64,000 nucleotides of DNA from Hirudo medicinalis. Lineage: Eukaryota > Annelida > Clitellata > Hirudinida > Hirudinidae. Position 1 is the first letter of the stretch; each line of letters opens with the position of its first letter. Both the position numbers and the translations under genes were made by a program. The stretch spans positions 221,775-285,774 of the forward strand of contig MPNW01000150.1 in NCBI GenBank assembly GCA_011800805.1, given 5' to 3'. Below, in pieces: positions 47,190 through 59,614 of this stretch. The notes under the pieces are model-generated. The model did no database searches. It saw nothing but the letters and a program-made list of their open reading frames with translations, and was not told the DNA's origin.

Positions 47190-47364
47190 TTTCATTATAA
47201 ATAATAACATATTAATTGATCACATTTAATTGTAAATAACAACTTATTAATTGATCACATTTAATTGTAAATAACAACTTATTAATTGATCACATTTAAT
47301 TGTAAATAATAACTTATTAATTGATCACATTTCATTATAAATAACAACTTATTAATTGATCACA
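47190..47364. repeat. 35 bp minisatellite, five copies
   Basis: Five tandem units of 35 bp, each of the form TTTAATTGTAAATAACAACT followed by TATTAATTGATCACA. Units 1 and 5 share the variant TTCATTATAAAT. Each carries the palindrome TGATCA, and the high similarity suggests recent expansion. Confidence 0.95.
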
Positions 47365-48544
47365 ATATCAACCCATATAACATTCAATTAATTAAAAATC
47401 ATACACAAAATATCCACCTAGCGACACCTATAGAATAGACACACATGAGAGGAATGCATATTTGTGGAATATCGAATTATCTTTCCATTCCTCTACTTGG
47501 CCTTCACCTTTGCGATGTGACAAAAAATGACAAGAGGGATATGAAGGGTTCATATGTCACCGAGTGCCAGCCAAGAAGGCCGCCTGCAGATTCACTGCAA
47601 GGATCAGACCTGGAAACAATGCAAAGGAAACCGTTGATTGACTGAATGAGAAGAGGTGGAGAGGTGGAAGAATGCACCTGGGACATGGAGTGACAAGGTA
47701 GCACTAGCGGAGTTTCAATGTCACGGATTGACAGCCTAATGACGAGGTGCAAGGTAGGGCGACATTATCAACAACAACTATAATAAAAGAAAAATAAGAA
47801 TAACAACAGCAATAATATTAATAATAATTTTAAGTTTTAAATAATTTTTATTTTTATTTTTACACTTTATTATCTGTTAGTAATGCTGTTATCTTTTGTA
47901 CACTTTATTGATCATTAGAACTGCTAATTTTATTGGGAATCAATCCAATGCCTCATAAAACACTGGCATGTCCTATTTATTAAGCCAATTTATATTCCAT
48001 TGTACACGTCGTCAGCTCTTGTCATGTTTGTTTTGGTAGCTGAACTACAATCAAAATAATAAAACTTTGAATTCGATTCAATCGTAATAAATAATGTATT
48101 AACAATCATAAAAACAATTAATTGTTTTAATATCTCATTTAATAACATTTAACATATATTTAATATTAATAGAAACAAATCAAAAAATCATGATAATATT
48201 TACATAAAAGCTCTAAAATATTGGTGATCTCATTAATCCATGCCTATCAAATTCTAATGTGCCAGGAGTCCTTGTTACCAGTGAAACACTAAAACATTGG
48301 AACACATGAAGAATGTTCTTCATTTCTTCTTTTGTCTTCCATTCTATCCGCGCTCCATTCTTCGTCGTCTAGTTGTTCTAATTGATTCGAGCGGACACGC
48401 AATCACGTGTCATCGATGACATCATTATCATCACCGCCGTGTCTTTAAAGTTTTTTTAAAATTAAAATTATATTACATCCTAATGTATCAATGCGTCACA
48501 AGCAAGTGATATCTCATGAGTCCGACCTATCCGTCCGCTTTTCC
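47365..48544. other. Gene-poor interval between minisatellite and tetranucleotide arrays
   Basis: AT-rich with a less AT-rich patch at 47440-47760. An open frame there (47445-47645) resembles nothing known. No gene is called. Confidence 0.45.
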
Positions 48545-48652
48545 GTCCATCCATCCATTCATCCATCCATCCATTCATTATTCCCTCCATCCATTCTTCA
48601 TCCCTCCATCCATCTCTCCACCAATCCATCTACCCATCCATCCAGCCATCTA
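48545..48652. repeat. (CCAT)n tetranucleotide array
   Basis: An impure CCATCCAT array. The complementary ATGG arrays lie 600-900 bp to the right. Confidence 0.9.
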
Positions 48653-49235
48653 TCAATTCAATCGTGTAAGGTGTCCAGGTGGTAATAAGACATGAACAGG
48701 TATGTGACGAGTGCTGTTAGAGCGTGAGATGAATGTCTCCAGCATGCGTGACTCTCATTCATCGTCAATACGCCTTTAATAATTATTATATTGAATGCTA
48801 AATGTTACAATAATTAAATCAAATAATCGAGAAATAATTAAATTCGGTGACTTTTAATAATCAATTTAAAGAATTTCATTTGTTCCTTTTTAAATTCATG
48901 CGAGCAAAAAAAAATGATAACACTGAGATGTTACAATTGTTAATGTAATGTTACATTACATACTTACATTTCATTTATATTATTCTCAAAATATACTAAT
49001 AAAAATAATATTAACTGTTCAATAATAAATATTTTTAAATAAATCTTGAAATATTCAGTTCTTTAATTGATAACATTATAACCAGCGATGAGACATGGAC
49101 ACAACATAACGCACGTCCAACTCAGCCTTACAGTCCACTTACATGCAAAAGCCACTGTCAATTAGTATTCATATTCAAATATCCAAATATTCAATCAAAT
49201 TGATTACATCGAAAGTTGAAGAATAAGAAAGTAAT

Positions 49236-49458
49236 AGATGGATGGATGAATGGAAGGACGGACGGATGGATGGATGGATGTGTGAAAAACATAACATAAC
49301 GTAACATTTATTTGATTAAGGAGACTAATGTCTGTGTGATAAACCACTCCAAAAGAAAGTGGAAAAGTGGATGGATGGATGAATGTAAGAAAAAGGTAGA
49401 TGGATGGATGAATGAATGAAAGATATGAATGGATGGAGTGAGTGAGTGAGTGGATGAA
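49236..49458. repeat. (GGAT)n arrays, complementary to the CCAT array
   Basis: Two impure GGAT arrays at 49236-49282 and 49367-49458, in inverted complement to 48545-48652. Confidence 0.9.
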
Positions 49459-49595
49459 TTGATACCAGGGATGTTTAATGCCGCCTTCACATTCCAGTCA
49501 CAACTTTGAGCCACCATGTGACATCATCTCTGCTTTCTGTCATCATGTGTCGACCTATGACCTCTGAAGTCGTAACTCAATGACGTTGATGAAGA

Positions 49596-50277
49596 CATCA
49601 TCATTATCATAATCCATGTCATCATCATCATCATCAACATGATTGATGACGGGACTGGGTAAATTATAAATTAATGATCTCTCAATTAACCCATATATAT
49701 TATTTGAATTTATTAATTCTAAATTACTCTAATTAATTTTGAGTGGGCGAAATGGCATGATGATGATGATGATGATGATCCTGGTGACAACAAACCTTTC
49801 CGTTTAACCAATGACATGACGATGACGATGGTGATGATGATGATGATTACGATTGGCTTTGAATGGCTACCCTAGAGAGAAAGATAGACGAGACATGAGA
49901 GGAGCTGTTATTGATCTGGGGTGCATAGTTAACAGATTCATCTCCATCCTACCGCGCTTCTCCAAAGTTTCTGAAACTGGAAATTGGAAACAAATTTATG
50001 ATCTGCTTTGGCGTCTCCAGAGGAGTTGTTCACGTTCTTCTGCGATTCCAGGATCACGTGTCGAGACGAGGTGATGATGCTTGCTTCTTTGTTTCTGTTG
50101 ACTGAAGCGGTTTTTTTTCTTTCACTCTCATTATCTCTCTTTCCAAATGAATTTTTATTGCTTTTCTTTACCGCGTGTGCCTTCAAAAGGGTGGTCGGAC
50201 GTTTGCTCATGGCTATCATCAGCATTATCATCAGCATCATCATCATCATCGTCAACGTCGTCGCCATCATCATCAAC
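49596..50277. repeat. Alternating CAT and GAT trinucleotide arrays
   Basis: CAT-type arrays at 49596-49640 and 50215-50277 flank GAT-type arrays at 49757-49779 and 49818-49848. Neighbouring arrays could pair as hairpins. The open frames crossing them (poly-Ile, poly-His, poly-Met) are artefacts of the repeats. Confidence 0.9.
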
Positions 50278-50724
50278 CGAGTTTCAAATTTATAAACAAA
50301 AGCCATTTTGTTGGTCAATTTAACGGACGTTCGATACTTTGGTTTTGTATAAAGAAGTGATTCTTTACTAATAGAAGCAGAATTATTTTGTCATTAATAT
50401 TTGTTATGTGTTATTTAACTAAGTATCATTATCATCATCGCCTCAATTGCATGCTCACGGGAGGTCTTCCTTTGATTTGGAGTGGAACAATATCCAAGCA
50501 TTGGCGAACAATAGCACATCTGCACAAGCATTTAAAACACACGCACTCACACCTTCGTGCACCTGCTCTCCTTAGTTAATGACTGACGGTTGGTTGGTGC
50601 TTCATCGTCCACTCGTACAGGTGTCCAACCAGGTAAACTGTGTCGCCTGGAAAATGTACTACGCGGTCGTGAAGCAACTATTAGTAGTATTATTTTCAAA
50701 ATATATTTATTTAACAAGATTTAA

Positions 50725-50728
<4 letters not shown>

Positions 50729-50771
<43 letters not shown>

Positions 50772-50891
50772 TTATTCAAAGTCAAACTCGGCTGTATTGC
50801 AGCCGGATAAAATGTTTGCCAAGTCTCATCCAGAGACCTCAGTATATACAAAAAAACAAACAAAAAAATATTATTAATATTATTGTTGTTG

Positions 50892-50963
<72 letters not shown>
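50729..50963 (-). mobile_element. Short repeat with (TTA)n tails, copy 1
   Basis: A 100 bp unit (50771-50870) lies between (TTA)n runs at 50729-50770 and 50896-50963. Read on minus, the unit runs GAGGTCTCTGGATGAGACTT, then TTTATCCGGCTG, then CAGCCGAGTTTGACTTTGAA, then TAAA and an (ATA)n tail, as in a SINE or LINE end. A second copy lies at 63851. Confidence 0.7.
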
Positions 50964-50964
<1 letters not shown>

Positions 50965-52429
50965 CGTTGTCGTTGTTGTTGTTTACCTGCATTTGGGGTT
51001 CGAGTGTCAATATGAGTGATTTATTAAATATTATTATTTATTCACGACAAATAATATATAATCACGACAAAATAGAGACAAGTGTCATATTCAGTGATTG
51101 CGACCTTTCGTGTTATGGTGCATTAGGTACTTGTGGCACATTCCTTCTTTCTGACTTATCTTCATGTTGCATGCAGGAGGGTTGATATCTTTCTTAGTGG
51201 ACAGCCCAATTGACATGTTGTCATACTTGCCAATAATAATGATAATGATGACGCTCATAATGCTGATTATGATAGTGATGAGGCAAAAGTCGATGACCAT
51301 CATAAATCGTAAGTTGAATTACTGTGTCCGTCTTATCCGTAAATAAATGTCAAATGCAAGCAACAATTGATTTTAGAAAACTTATTAATTGCAAATTTAT
51401 TAAAAGTCGTGTTGATGAATTTTTATTTTCTCTTTGAAACATTCTATTCATCCACATGCATCTTGTTTAGTCGCTTTGTATTTCCATCTCTAAACATAAC
51501 CAACACGACGCAACGACTTTCAGCTTTTTACTTACCAGCAATTCTCAACGAGCTCGAGTTAAGTGGTTAAATTAGTCTACGATTCGCTCCTAAACATTTC
51601 TCCGAGGGGTTTAAAACGAGGAGAATGATCCCGCATTTTAGAAGAAAAGAGCGTCTAATTCTCCGTGATAATGGACTCTTAATGGACGAACAGGAAGACA
51701 ACAAACAGACGCTGAAGTCTCCTTTGTGTCCATCGAATCTCTCGTGTGACCCTCCTTCTCCCGACCTTTGCAATTAAACGGATAAATGATGCGTGCTCTA
51801 TGAGTCCGGTGCTCCTTTTGAAGATTTTACCGTTTCAATTCCGGGGTTAAGTGCCACTTTTTGAGACCCAACGAGATTATGTCTGATGTCTGCTGCTCGT
51901 CAGATGAAAGCCTGTGACATTGAGACAAGGACTGCTCCTTTTTGCCGCCATTTTGTCAAAGAAGGATTGTTGGTCTGCGCGACAAAAATAGTGAAAATAG
52001 TGCACCACTTTATTAAATGAATGCAGGAACTGAGAGAATCATTAAATGACCACATAAAAAAAGCCTACTGAGTCAAAGGAAATGTTCACAACCATTTAAA
52101 CTTAATAGCCATTAGTGAGTCTAATTGCAAACGAGTAATTCAAGTCCAACTTTATCAACGTAAATTATGTGTTTCACTAACGCTTTTCTAAAGTTAACTC
52201 GTCTTTAATTATCTTCGTAAATAATATTCATAAATTAGTTTAAAGCAACCGCTTATTAAAGTGGCATTAAATATTACCAACGATTGAACTTCAATGAAGT
52301 AACCATTTTCTTTTCCTCAAGAAACACTGGTTGCAGTGTCAAGGATTGGAACAAATCTTAGTTTGCAAGTGACTGGGAGGGCTTAGGGGAAAAGGTGAAT
52401 AGTTGAAATGCTTGCAGCAGAATGACGAG
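50964..52429. other. Gene-poor interval, right part
   Basis: No gene is recognised. The sequence becomes less AT-rich toward the BCL11 promoter. Confidence 0.45.
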
Positions 52430-52437
52430 TGACGTCA
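52430..52437. promoter_or_regulatory. CRE palindrome TGACGTCA near BCL11
   Basis: The third perfect CRE, about 760 bp upstream of the BCL11 ATG and about 220 bp upstream of a CCAAT box. Confidence 0.5.
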
Positions 52438-52648
52438 CACAATATGGCGAACGGCATGGACCGCTATCAAAGGAGGGAGATGAAAGAAGCCCTACAAGCA
52501 GAGGTCACTCATGCCTCAGACTCGTGTCTTGAGGGCGCTTTAGAAGTCCGCCCATAAGTCTCCATTAAACGGAGTATAATTGTAATTATCCCAGTTATTA
52601 TTGAAGCTGGTCTCGTGCGGGACGTGCCGCAAGTGGAAACTATCCCAG

Positions 52649-52939
52649 CCAATCGGAGGCCGAATGGAATAATTGCTCCATGTAAACAAACTTCCGCCAG
52701 TATATTGGAAGCGAATAAAAACGTTGACGTATAATTTAAGTCTTTAAGTTTTGACGGAGATTCGTGAATCTTTGTGGATCTTTGTTTACATATTTTAAAC
52801 TTGGAACCTATCCTGAGCGGATTCAGTGATTGAACGATGATTCAAGAAACGAATTCAATGGATTTGAACTAAATGTTGAGTTTTAGTTTTAATGCTTCGG
52901 ATGATTTTATTTCTCCGACTGCTCCTCATGGATGGCAAA
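52649..52939 (+). promoter_or_regulatory. Candidate BCL11 proximal promoter and first exon
   Basis: A CCAAT box (AGCCAATCGG, 52647-52656), a TATA-like GAATAAAAA (52713-52721) and then a possible first exon ending at 52939 before GTAAAT. An ATG at 52928 would read Met-Asp-Gly-Lys straight into the coding exon at 53179 without a stop, giving [17 protein letters not shown]. Inference only. Confidence 0.4.
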
Positions 52940-53193
52940 GTAAATTTTCATTTAAGATATTTTCTTATATTTGAATGTTAAAAACAAGATTTATAGATGA
53001 AAATTACCGCTAAATATTTTGGAAATATTTATCGCTAAAAGCTATTCATAATTAAGTTTTGTTAAAGAATAATAATATTAGTAAAATGTATGTTATAACA
53101 ACTATAAACCTTTTTATCGAATTATCGGTAAGACCAAGCAGTTTTACTTAATTAATTAAACCGTAATTAATTATCCAGGTTAACAGTGGTAAA

Positions 53194-55742
53194 ATGACTG
53201 ACTTTCTAACTTGTGGGATTTGTCGTGAAATCTTCTCGTTAGGGGACATACTTCACTTCATCGAGCACAAGACCAAGCATCGCATCCAACAACAACAACA
53301 GCAGCAGCAACATCCTCACAGTGCAACTCCTGCTACAACATGCAACTCAACCTCAACTCCCTCCTCAACTGGTCCGCAAAGATGCGGAAGCAACGCAACA
53401 AGTGCCGATAAGAATGTGGAACAAGAGGATTATCAAAAGCTGGAGAATGGAAATGAATATCCCGAGAAAGAAGATGGAAAAGGTGATCAAACTCGTCCAA
53501 ACAGTGACGCCACGATGCCAGGTAACGAAGCCAATGGATCTGAACCGAGCGTTCATTCGTTTTCTAAGGATTCTTCTGGTTTGTTGACCTTTTGATGTTT
53601 TCGACAACTAATGATCGATATTACAATTAATTTATACGATTATTTTTTCAGTCCATTTAATCCTGATTCAATGCATGTTTCATTCGTATGCAGAGCCTAA
53701 TTCCATAGCGTGCGCAATGTGTTCAAGAAGTTTCAAATCATCTTGGCATCTTCTCAGCCACGTTCAAAGCGAACATCGCCTTAAACTGCTTCACCAAACA
53801 TCCACATCGCCCAGCATTGGCGATCAACCGAACCTAGATACACAAAAGAGAAAGAAGGATGCTTCTTCCGTTGACTTATCCAACTCCAGATCCAGTCCCT
53901 TCAAAAGACGTTCTCAGAACTACTCTTCGGATGAGGAAACACCAAGCGTTGATTCAAAAAAATCCTTTCTTGTTGTTACTCCTGAGGTTTCCTTAGCGTC
54001 AAAATCACTGCTAGTGCCTATATCGAGTTCAATGGATGTTCAGAAGCATTTTTTAGAGAGAAAACTAGCGAGATCTTCAACATCTCCGGAGAATAAGTCG
54101 GCATTCAGTCGTTTTCACCCCAACAAAGAACACATTCCTGTCAGCGAAATACTACCATATAACTCAAGAGTTTCCTATCCGACTTATCATTACGAACGTG
54201 GCAACTTCCCCACTGCAGTTCCAGTTCTTAGGGACATTTCTCCAGTGCCTACTCCAAGTCAAGATGTTTGCTCGAGAAGATTGAGACAATTGGCAGGTCA
54301 GCGCTTCACTGATAAGGGTCTTTTCCTTCCTGGTTCAAGCGAGCAAAGGTCAGTAGAAACATCAGCTTTTCCAAGAGCATACGGTCTCACAGGAACTTTT
54401 CCGATGCCTTCCCCTACGGTTCCTGACTTGTTCCAGTTGAACGAATGCCTTCTTTGCAAGAAACAATTCAAATTTCCAAACGCTCTGGTGGGGCATTACT
54501 ACGAGGCTCACCCATGCGATATTCCTCTCTTGCTTCATCGATTCTCTCAGGAGACTAGTTTTCGATTCAATCCACTGGCTGGCCAAAACTTTTCGATGAA
54601 CCTTCCATTCTCAACGAATCAACATCCGAATCGAGCCAGAGAATCGGGTTATCCCACATCACTTGAAAACAGAAAGGAGGAGAGTGTTTCCATTTTTGAA
54701 GATGAAGATTTGAGTTTGGAAGAAAGGAGGAAAAATGATTTCATCAGATCTACGAGCAACCACCACTTTGGAGCGACTGAGTCAACTTTAATCGACGACG
54801 TCTTTAAGCAATCTGTAATACGTGGCAGACAGGAATACAGTGATGCATATAGAATTACCAATTCCGAGCGTAAGAGGAATGTGGATTTCAGAGGACGGGA
54901 ATTGTTTTGTGAGGAATCAAAAGAGTTAAAGGAACGAATTTCAAACGGGACCAATCATGTCTCTCCGTCGTCTTCGCTTCGATACAAGAAACAAAAGTTA
55001 GATACCACTGCTGGAGAGAATTCTACCCTGTTCAAGTCAAGCAGAATTTATAAAAACAATACAAACACAGATCAAATTCAAACAAATTTCTTGCAATCTA
55101 AAGATGCTCAAGTTCAAGATGAAAATGATTTGAACGTTGATGTGAAACCAGATTTATTTACCATGACAGTGACGGTTCCATCTGAATCCATTCCAATGGA
55201 TTCCCACCAAAACAGGACCAACAGAGAGTTTGAATCTCCTGCCTCCACTTCATCTGGAACGTCAACAACAGCTCCACCTCCTTCTAGGAAAAGAAACGAC
55301 ACTTGCGAATTTTGCGGAAAGGTTGCTAATTTGCTAATCGAAATTACACATTGTTTGATGAGATTTCTAATTGAACCAATTTCTAAAATAACTTTTGAAT
55401 TATTAGGTGTTCAAAAACTGCAGCAACCTGACTGTTCACAGGCGATCGCATACTGGCGAGAAACCCTACCGATGCCCCCACTGCCCTTACGCTTGTGCCC
55501 AATCGAGCAAGATCACTCGACACTTGAAGACTCATGGAATAGTGCCTGGCAGTGGAAATCAGTCATCTGGTCATTACTCGTCGAGAAAGTTTTCCACATA
55601 TTCCTCTGGATTCCAAGGAAGAGAAGATGACAGTCAACTTAAGCAGTCGAAAGGTCAAGATCTCCAAGAAATACCCTCCACCACGAGAACCTCGCCTGGA
55701 GCTTCGTCTGCTAGATCTACCGCCACTTCCCAAACCATATGA
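53194..55742 (+). CDS. BCL11: BCL11-family zinc-finger transcription factor
   Basis: Coding exons are 53194-53578 (its acceptor is at 53178), 53652-55321 and 55407-55742, about 796 residues from the ATG at 53194. The N-terminal finger ([20 protein letters not shown]) matches the BCL11 zinc knuckle, with His replacing the last Cys. A finger [20 protein letters not shown] lies near residue 148. [10 protein letters not shown] near 335 matches the BCL11 SRRLRELAG box. [19 protein letters not shown] is a single finger where vertebrates have a pair. [19 protein letters not shown] and [18 protein letters not shown] are fingers 4 and 5. Finger 6 is missing, and the frame ends after a Ser/Thr-rich tail. 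The NuRD-binding leader (RRKQ) of vertebrate BCL11A/B is not visible; it could be in an upstream exon. A polyglutamine run follows the first finger. The last intron is only 85 bp. BCL11 proteins repress transcription in neural and blood cells. Confidence 0.9.
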
Positions 55743-56755
55743 GCTCAGATGTATTATTTAGTAATTATTATTTAGTTAAATCAGTGACCGAACAATTTGA
55801 CTTACGTATTTCAAAGATGACTTATATAGCGTTCAGACATAACTGAGACACAAGTGCCTTTTCTTTGAATTAATATTGAGGCTAATTTTGACCGATTTAT
55901 GTTTATTACTGGGGTCTATCACCAAATAAAATATTTGCTGTCACATTTCGAAAGTTAATCTTTTATCACAATGTCCAAGTCTACTGAAATATTAAGCAAA
56001 AAAGATTTATCCAACATTTAGTGCAGAGGAGCATTATGTATGAGAGAAGTAATAACATAGATTTTGATGTTAATGAATTTAGGCATTAAATGCTTTGCTT
56101 TAAATAGGATCCATACCAAAACCTCGAAAAAACATAAGTAAATAGCAGCATCAACAATCGAAACTTTATTGTTTAAGAAAAAAGATTTTTGCTATTTAGC
56201 TATTTAGCCTTTTATTGGGTTTCGTCATTTGGATTTGACCCCTTTTCAATAGATAAACTTCTACGATAATATGACCGAAGATATCAGCTCAGACATAACT
56301 GTGTTTTTACAAAACGCATTCGCATGAGGGAATGTGGTGTAATTCAACCATCCGAAACATTTTCTCGGCGCTTTGTGTAGAATTTATGCCGGATCAAGGT
56401 GGAGATTGATAAACACCTGTTAATAACGAGAACACAAAGTAAAAGGAATAGCTGAAAAAAATAAACTTAATAATAAAAATGTGCGACAAAATCAGAAGTA
56501 ATCTCAAAATTTAAAAAATGCTTGTGCATATTTAGCATTCAAACAATGTTATTACATCTAAACTTGTATTTTTATTGAAACTTAAAGTATACTTTTAAAT
56601 ATATAAAATTTAAATAACAATCTTGCTTTGCTAGTTAAAATTGCTCACAATTTTATGAATTAAGCGCAAATTCCGAGAATAATAATATTTCTAGCTGACG
56701 TGTTGGTGTTTGGATTGAGCGAAAAGGGGGACTTTTGTAATTGGGAAAACCTGCC
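55743..56755. other. Intergenic BCL11-DERL2
   Basis: It holds the BCL11 3' UTR with AATAAA at 55925-55930 (about 185 bp past the stop), then AT-rich DNA and the DERL2 promoter. No other gene is seen. Confidence 0.55.
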
Positions 56756-58841
56756 ATGGCGTATCAGTCGTTTCAGCAGGAGTACATGGAAATACCAATT
56801 GTAACGCGAGTATACACCACTGCTTGCGTTCTAACTACAGTTGCTGTGGTAAGCGATATGATCCCTGTTTTAGACCCCGTCTTTGGTTTAATGATATATT
56901 GACAGTAGTTTAACAATGCTTTCAGCAACTGGACATAGTCTCGCCTTTTCAACTGTACTTCAATCCCGATCTCATTGTCAAAAATTTGCAGGTAATTCTT
57001 ATTGCAACTAGACTTGATTCAAATTGAAACTTTTGGTAAATTAACATTTAAGTGTCTTTCGAACTTTGATTCTATAAGATATCAGATCGGTTTTTATAGT
57101 TAATGTCTTATACTTTTAGGTATGGCGTCTCATAACAAATTTTATGTTTTTTGGGAGTCTCGGATTCAATTTCTTCTTCAACATAATTTTCACCTACCGA
57201 TACTGCCGCATGTTGGAAGAGGGATCGTTCAGAAGTCGAACAGCTGATTTTGTTTTCATGTTTTTATTTGGAGGTCTTCTCACTTCTGTATCCTTGTTTT
57301 GAAATTGTTATTAACAATTTAAAAATTAAAGTAGATGCTACTTAAAGTAGATGCTAAAAATACATGATTTAGCTTATTTATTTAATATTTTATTTTTAAT
57401 ATCAGCAGACAATGTTTCCACACTGAATCTCTATTAAGCAACATTTCCAAATTCATTATACCTAACAATTCATCTCTAAAGTTGACTGTCATAGCTTTTC
57501 TCAGACATTGACTTATATTTGAATCACTTACCTTAAGTACCTCTACAAAAATTTCTAAAGTTGGCTGTTCACAGCTTTTCTCAGACATTGACTTATATTT
57601 GAATCACTTACCTACCTTTAATTGTTAATTAGAGAAGGCTCTATTATGTCATTAAGTCGAATTAACCCTAACCCTACATAAACAATTTTTACCAACAGCT
57701 TAAAATAGATACTATTAACTTACGTTTAAAAAAAGGGATGCTTTAGTGTTTGAGTACTTAACTCATTCACAAAGGTCGTGGCGCTATTTGTGAATCTGGT
57801 CTTCCTTGGGCACTCATTCACCATTATGCTCGTTTATGTCTGGAGCAGAAGAAACCCTTACATCCGGATGAACTTTCTTGGGCTCCTCAATTTCCAGGCT
57901 CCTTACCTGCCCTGGGTCCTTCTTGGATTTTCGTTGCTCCTAGGAAACTCCATAGCTGTTGATTTGATGGGTTTGATGCTTTATTTTAGCCACAGACATT
58001 TCAATTACTTTAATATTAGTGTTTATTTTTATTGAAAAGTGATTTTAAAGTTTTTGATTTTGCTGAGAATAATTTTAAATATGTATTTCACAAGTTACAA
58101 TTTTTGTCAAAGAATATTTATAATATTAAATTGGCGTACGAGTTTGATATATGGGTTAGTTCGTGTAGCCTCAAACCCTTGGGAATAGGTGCCAAATAAT
58201 GGTTTTAAAAATGCCTCTGATTCTGTTCATGATGATGATGCAGTGCAAATGGAACTATTCCTAATTGTAATAAACCATTATGGAAGGGAATGTTGCTTAG
58301 AGACTATCAAAAATTGCCGAGTCACACATTAATTTATGTTTTTCTTAACACATAACGGTATTTCTGCATTTTGTTATATCTTTGAGAACAAGTCTGTGTT
58401 GAAACAGGTATTGCTGTGGGTCACATTTATTTCTTCTTGGAAGATGTTTTTCCAAACCAGCCAGGAGGTTTTAGAATACTGAAAACACCACAGATTTTGT
58501 GAGGAACTTTACATTTTTTAGTAACTACATATTTTGAATATCTTGGAAATTGCTTTAACACATTTTATGTAAGAAAGCATAGTAAAAGTACAAAGCTGCT
58601 TATCATAAACAAAATGGTTTTTTTTTCATTAATTGTTGTTATGTTATATTGTTATACATATTGTTGTTAAGACAACTTGTGCCTGAAACTCATCATTGAG
58701 TCTTAAACTATTATTTAAACCTACAGGAAGTGGTTGTTTGATGCTCCACCAGAAGATGTCAACTACCGACCGATGCCAGAAGATCGACCCGGTGGATTTG
58801 ATTGGGGCAGAAATGAAGAGGCTGGAGATAACCCAAATTGA
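56756..58841 (+). CDS. DERL2: DERL2, Derlin-2 ERAD channel protein
   Basis: Six exons (56756-56848, 56926-56991, 57120-57287, 57775-57970, 58408-58498, 58727-58841) give 242 residues, against 239 in human DERL2. Conserved pieces are [85 protein letters not shown] and NSIAVDLMG. This is the rhomboid-like membrane core with the WR and GxxxG elements of derlins. The C-terminal cytosolic tail has RPGGFDWG, an SHP-box-like site for p97/VCP. Derlin-2 sits in the ER membrane and helps retrotranslocate misfolded proteins for degradation. A polyadenylation signal (AATAAA) lies at 58966-58971. It is convergent with RSPH3. Confidence 0.97.
57475..57613. repeat. About 80 bp tandem duplication in DERL2 intron 3
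   Basis: About 60 bp starting TCTAAAGTTG and ending TTGAATCACTTACCT occurs twice, offset by about 79-80 bp, with a few differences near the left end. Downstream, AACCCTAACCCTA (57664-57676) is a two-unit telomere-like run. Confidence 0.85.
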
Positions 58842-58965
58842 TCCATGCATCACCATCATCAACCTTTGGCATCATTTATGTTGCAAACCTTTAGACTGCA
58901 ATCATTATTACTCATATTCTTCCCTGTATTTACATGTATTATTACTGTTGTGCGAATATTATGTC

Positions 58966-58971
58966 AATAAA
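58966..58971 (+). other. Polyadenylation signal AATAAA for DERL2
   Basis: 125 bp downstream of the DERL2 stop codon, within TCAATAAAGTAAC. Confidence 0.6.
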
Positions 58972-59614
58972 GTAACAGTTGGTTTGGTTATATTTCATTT
59001 CCATTCCGACTGTGCTTGGCAAATGTACAAATAATGAATTTGTGATCTTGTAAATCATTAGTTAAAGTTATAAAATAGCCACCTTCAAAGTTGTTTGTGT
59101 TCATCAATTTAAGTGAAAGTATTTCTAATCATATTCATCAATGGTGGAAAATGAAAGTTTGTTGTTTGTTTCCATCAAGTTGATACAAGTTGCCAATCAT
59201 CGGACTTTAATTTGGTTTGAAATCAATATATTGTAAATTATTAAACTGCCTAAATAGTTTGACCTTGTGTATAGTTAGTACCATGCTTCTGAAAAATTTA
59301 CAGGATTTTGGTGGCTCGAGAAGCATTGGCGATGTTTTTGTTGAAGACACTTGTGCATGATGTTATTTCGCCATTTTTGTCATGTGCCTTTACATTGCCT
59401 CTTTACGTGCAAGGAATAGAGTACATCAGCCAATAAATTGGGCAATAAGTTTTGTCTTCATTGAAATATCTTGTTCTGCACATGTAATAAGACAAACACA
59501 ACTCAAAAGAATTGATCCTCAATTTAGAAGATATGTTGCAGTTGTAAATTGTTCTAAAATTTTCGAGGCATTTGAATGTGAGGCGAGATTAAAAGTTTAT
59601 CTCCAAGAGTAGCT
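58972..59614. other. Convergent space DERL2 / RSPH3
   Basis: About 640 bp with no gene beyond the two 3' UTRs. A plus-strand frame at 59382-59612 is unrelated to any family I know. Confidence 0.5.

Noticed and set aside
50579..51185. Long open frames rich in Tyr, Ile, Asn or Leu on both strands
   Set aside because: They are translations of the TTA/TTG microsatellites at 50729-50963; every frame of such a repeat is open.
54362..55302. Minus-strand ORFs inside BCL11
   Set aside because: They are antisense shadows of the long BCL11 coding exon, with no independent motif.
57664..57676. Telomere-like AACCCTAACCCTA
   Set aside because: Only two units in an intron; too short to be an interstitial telomere.
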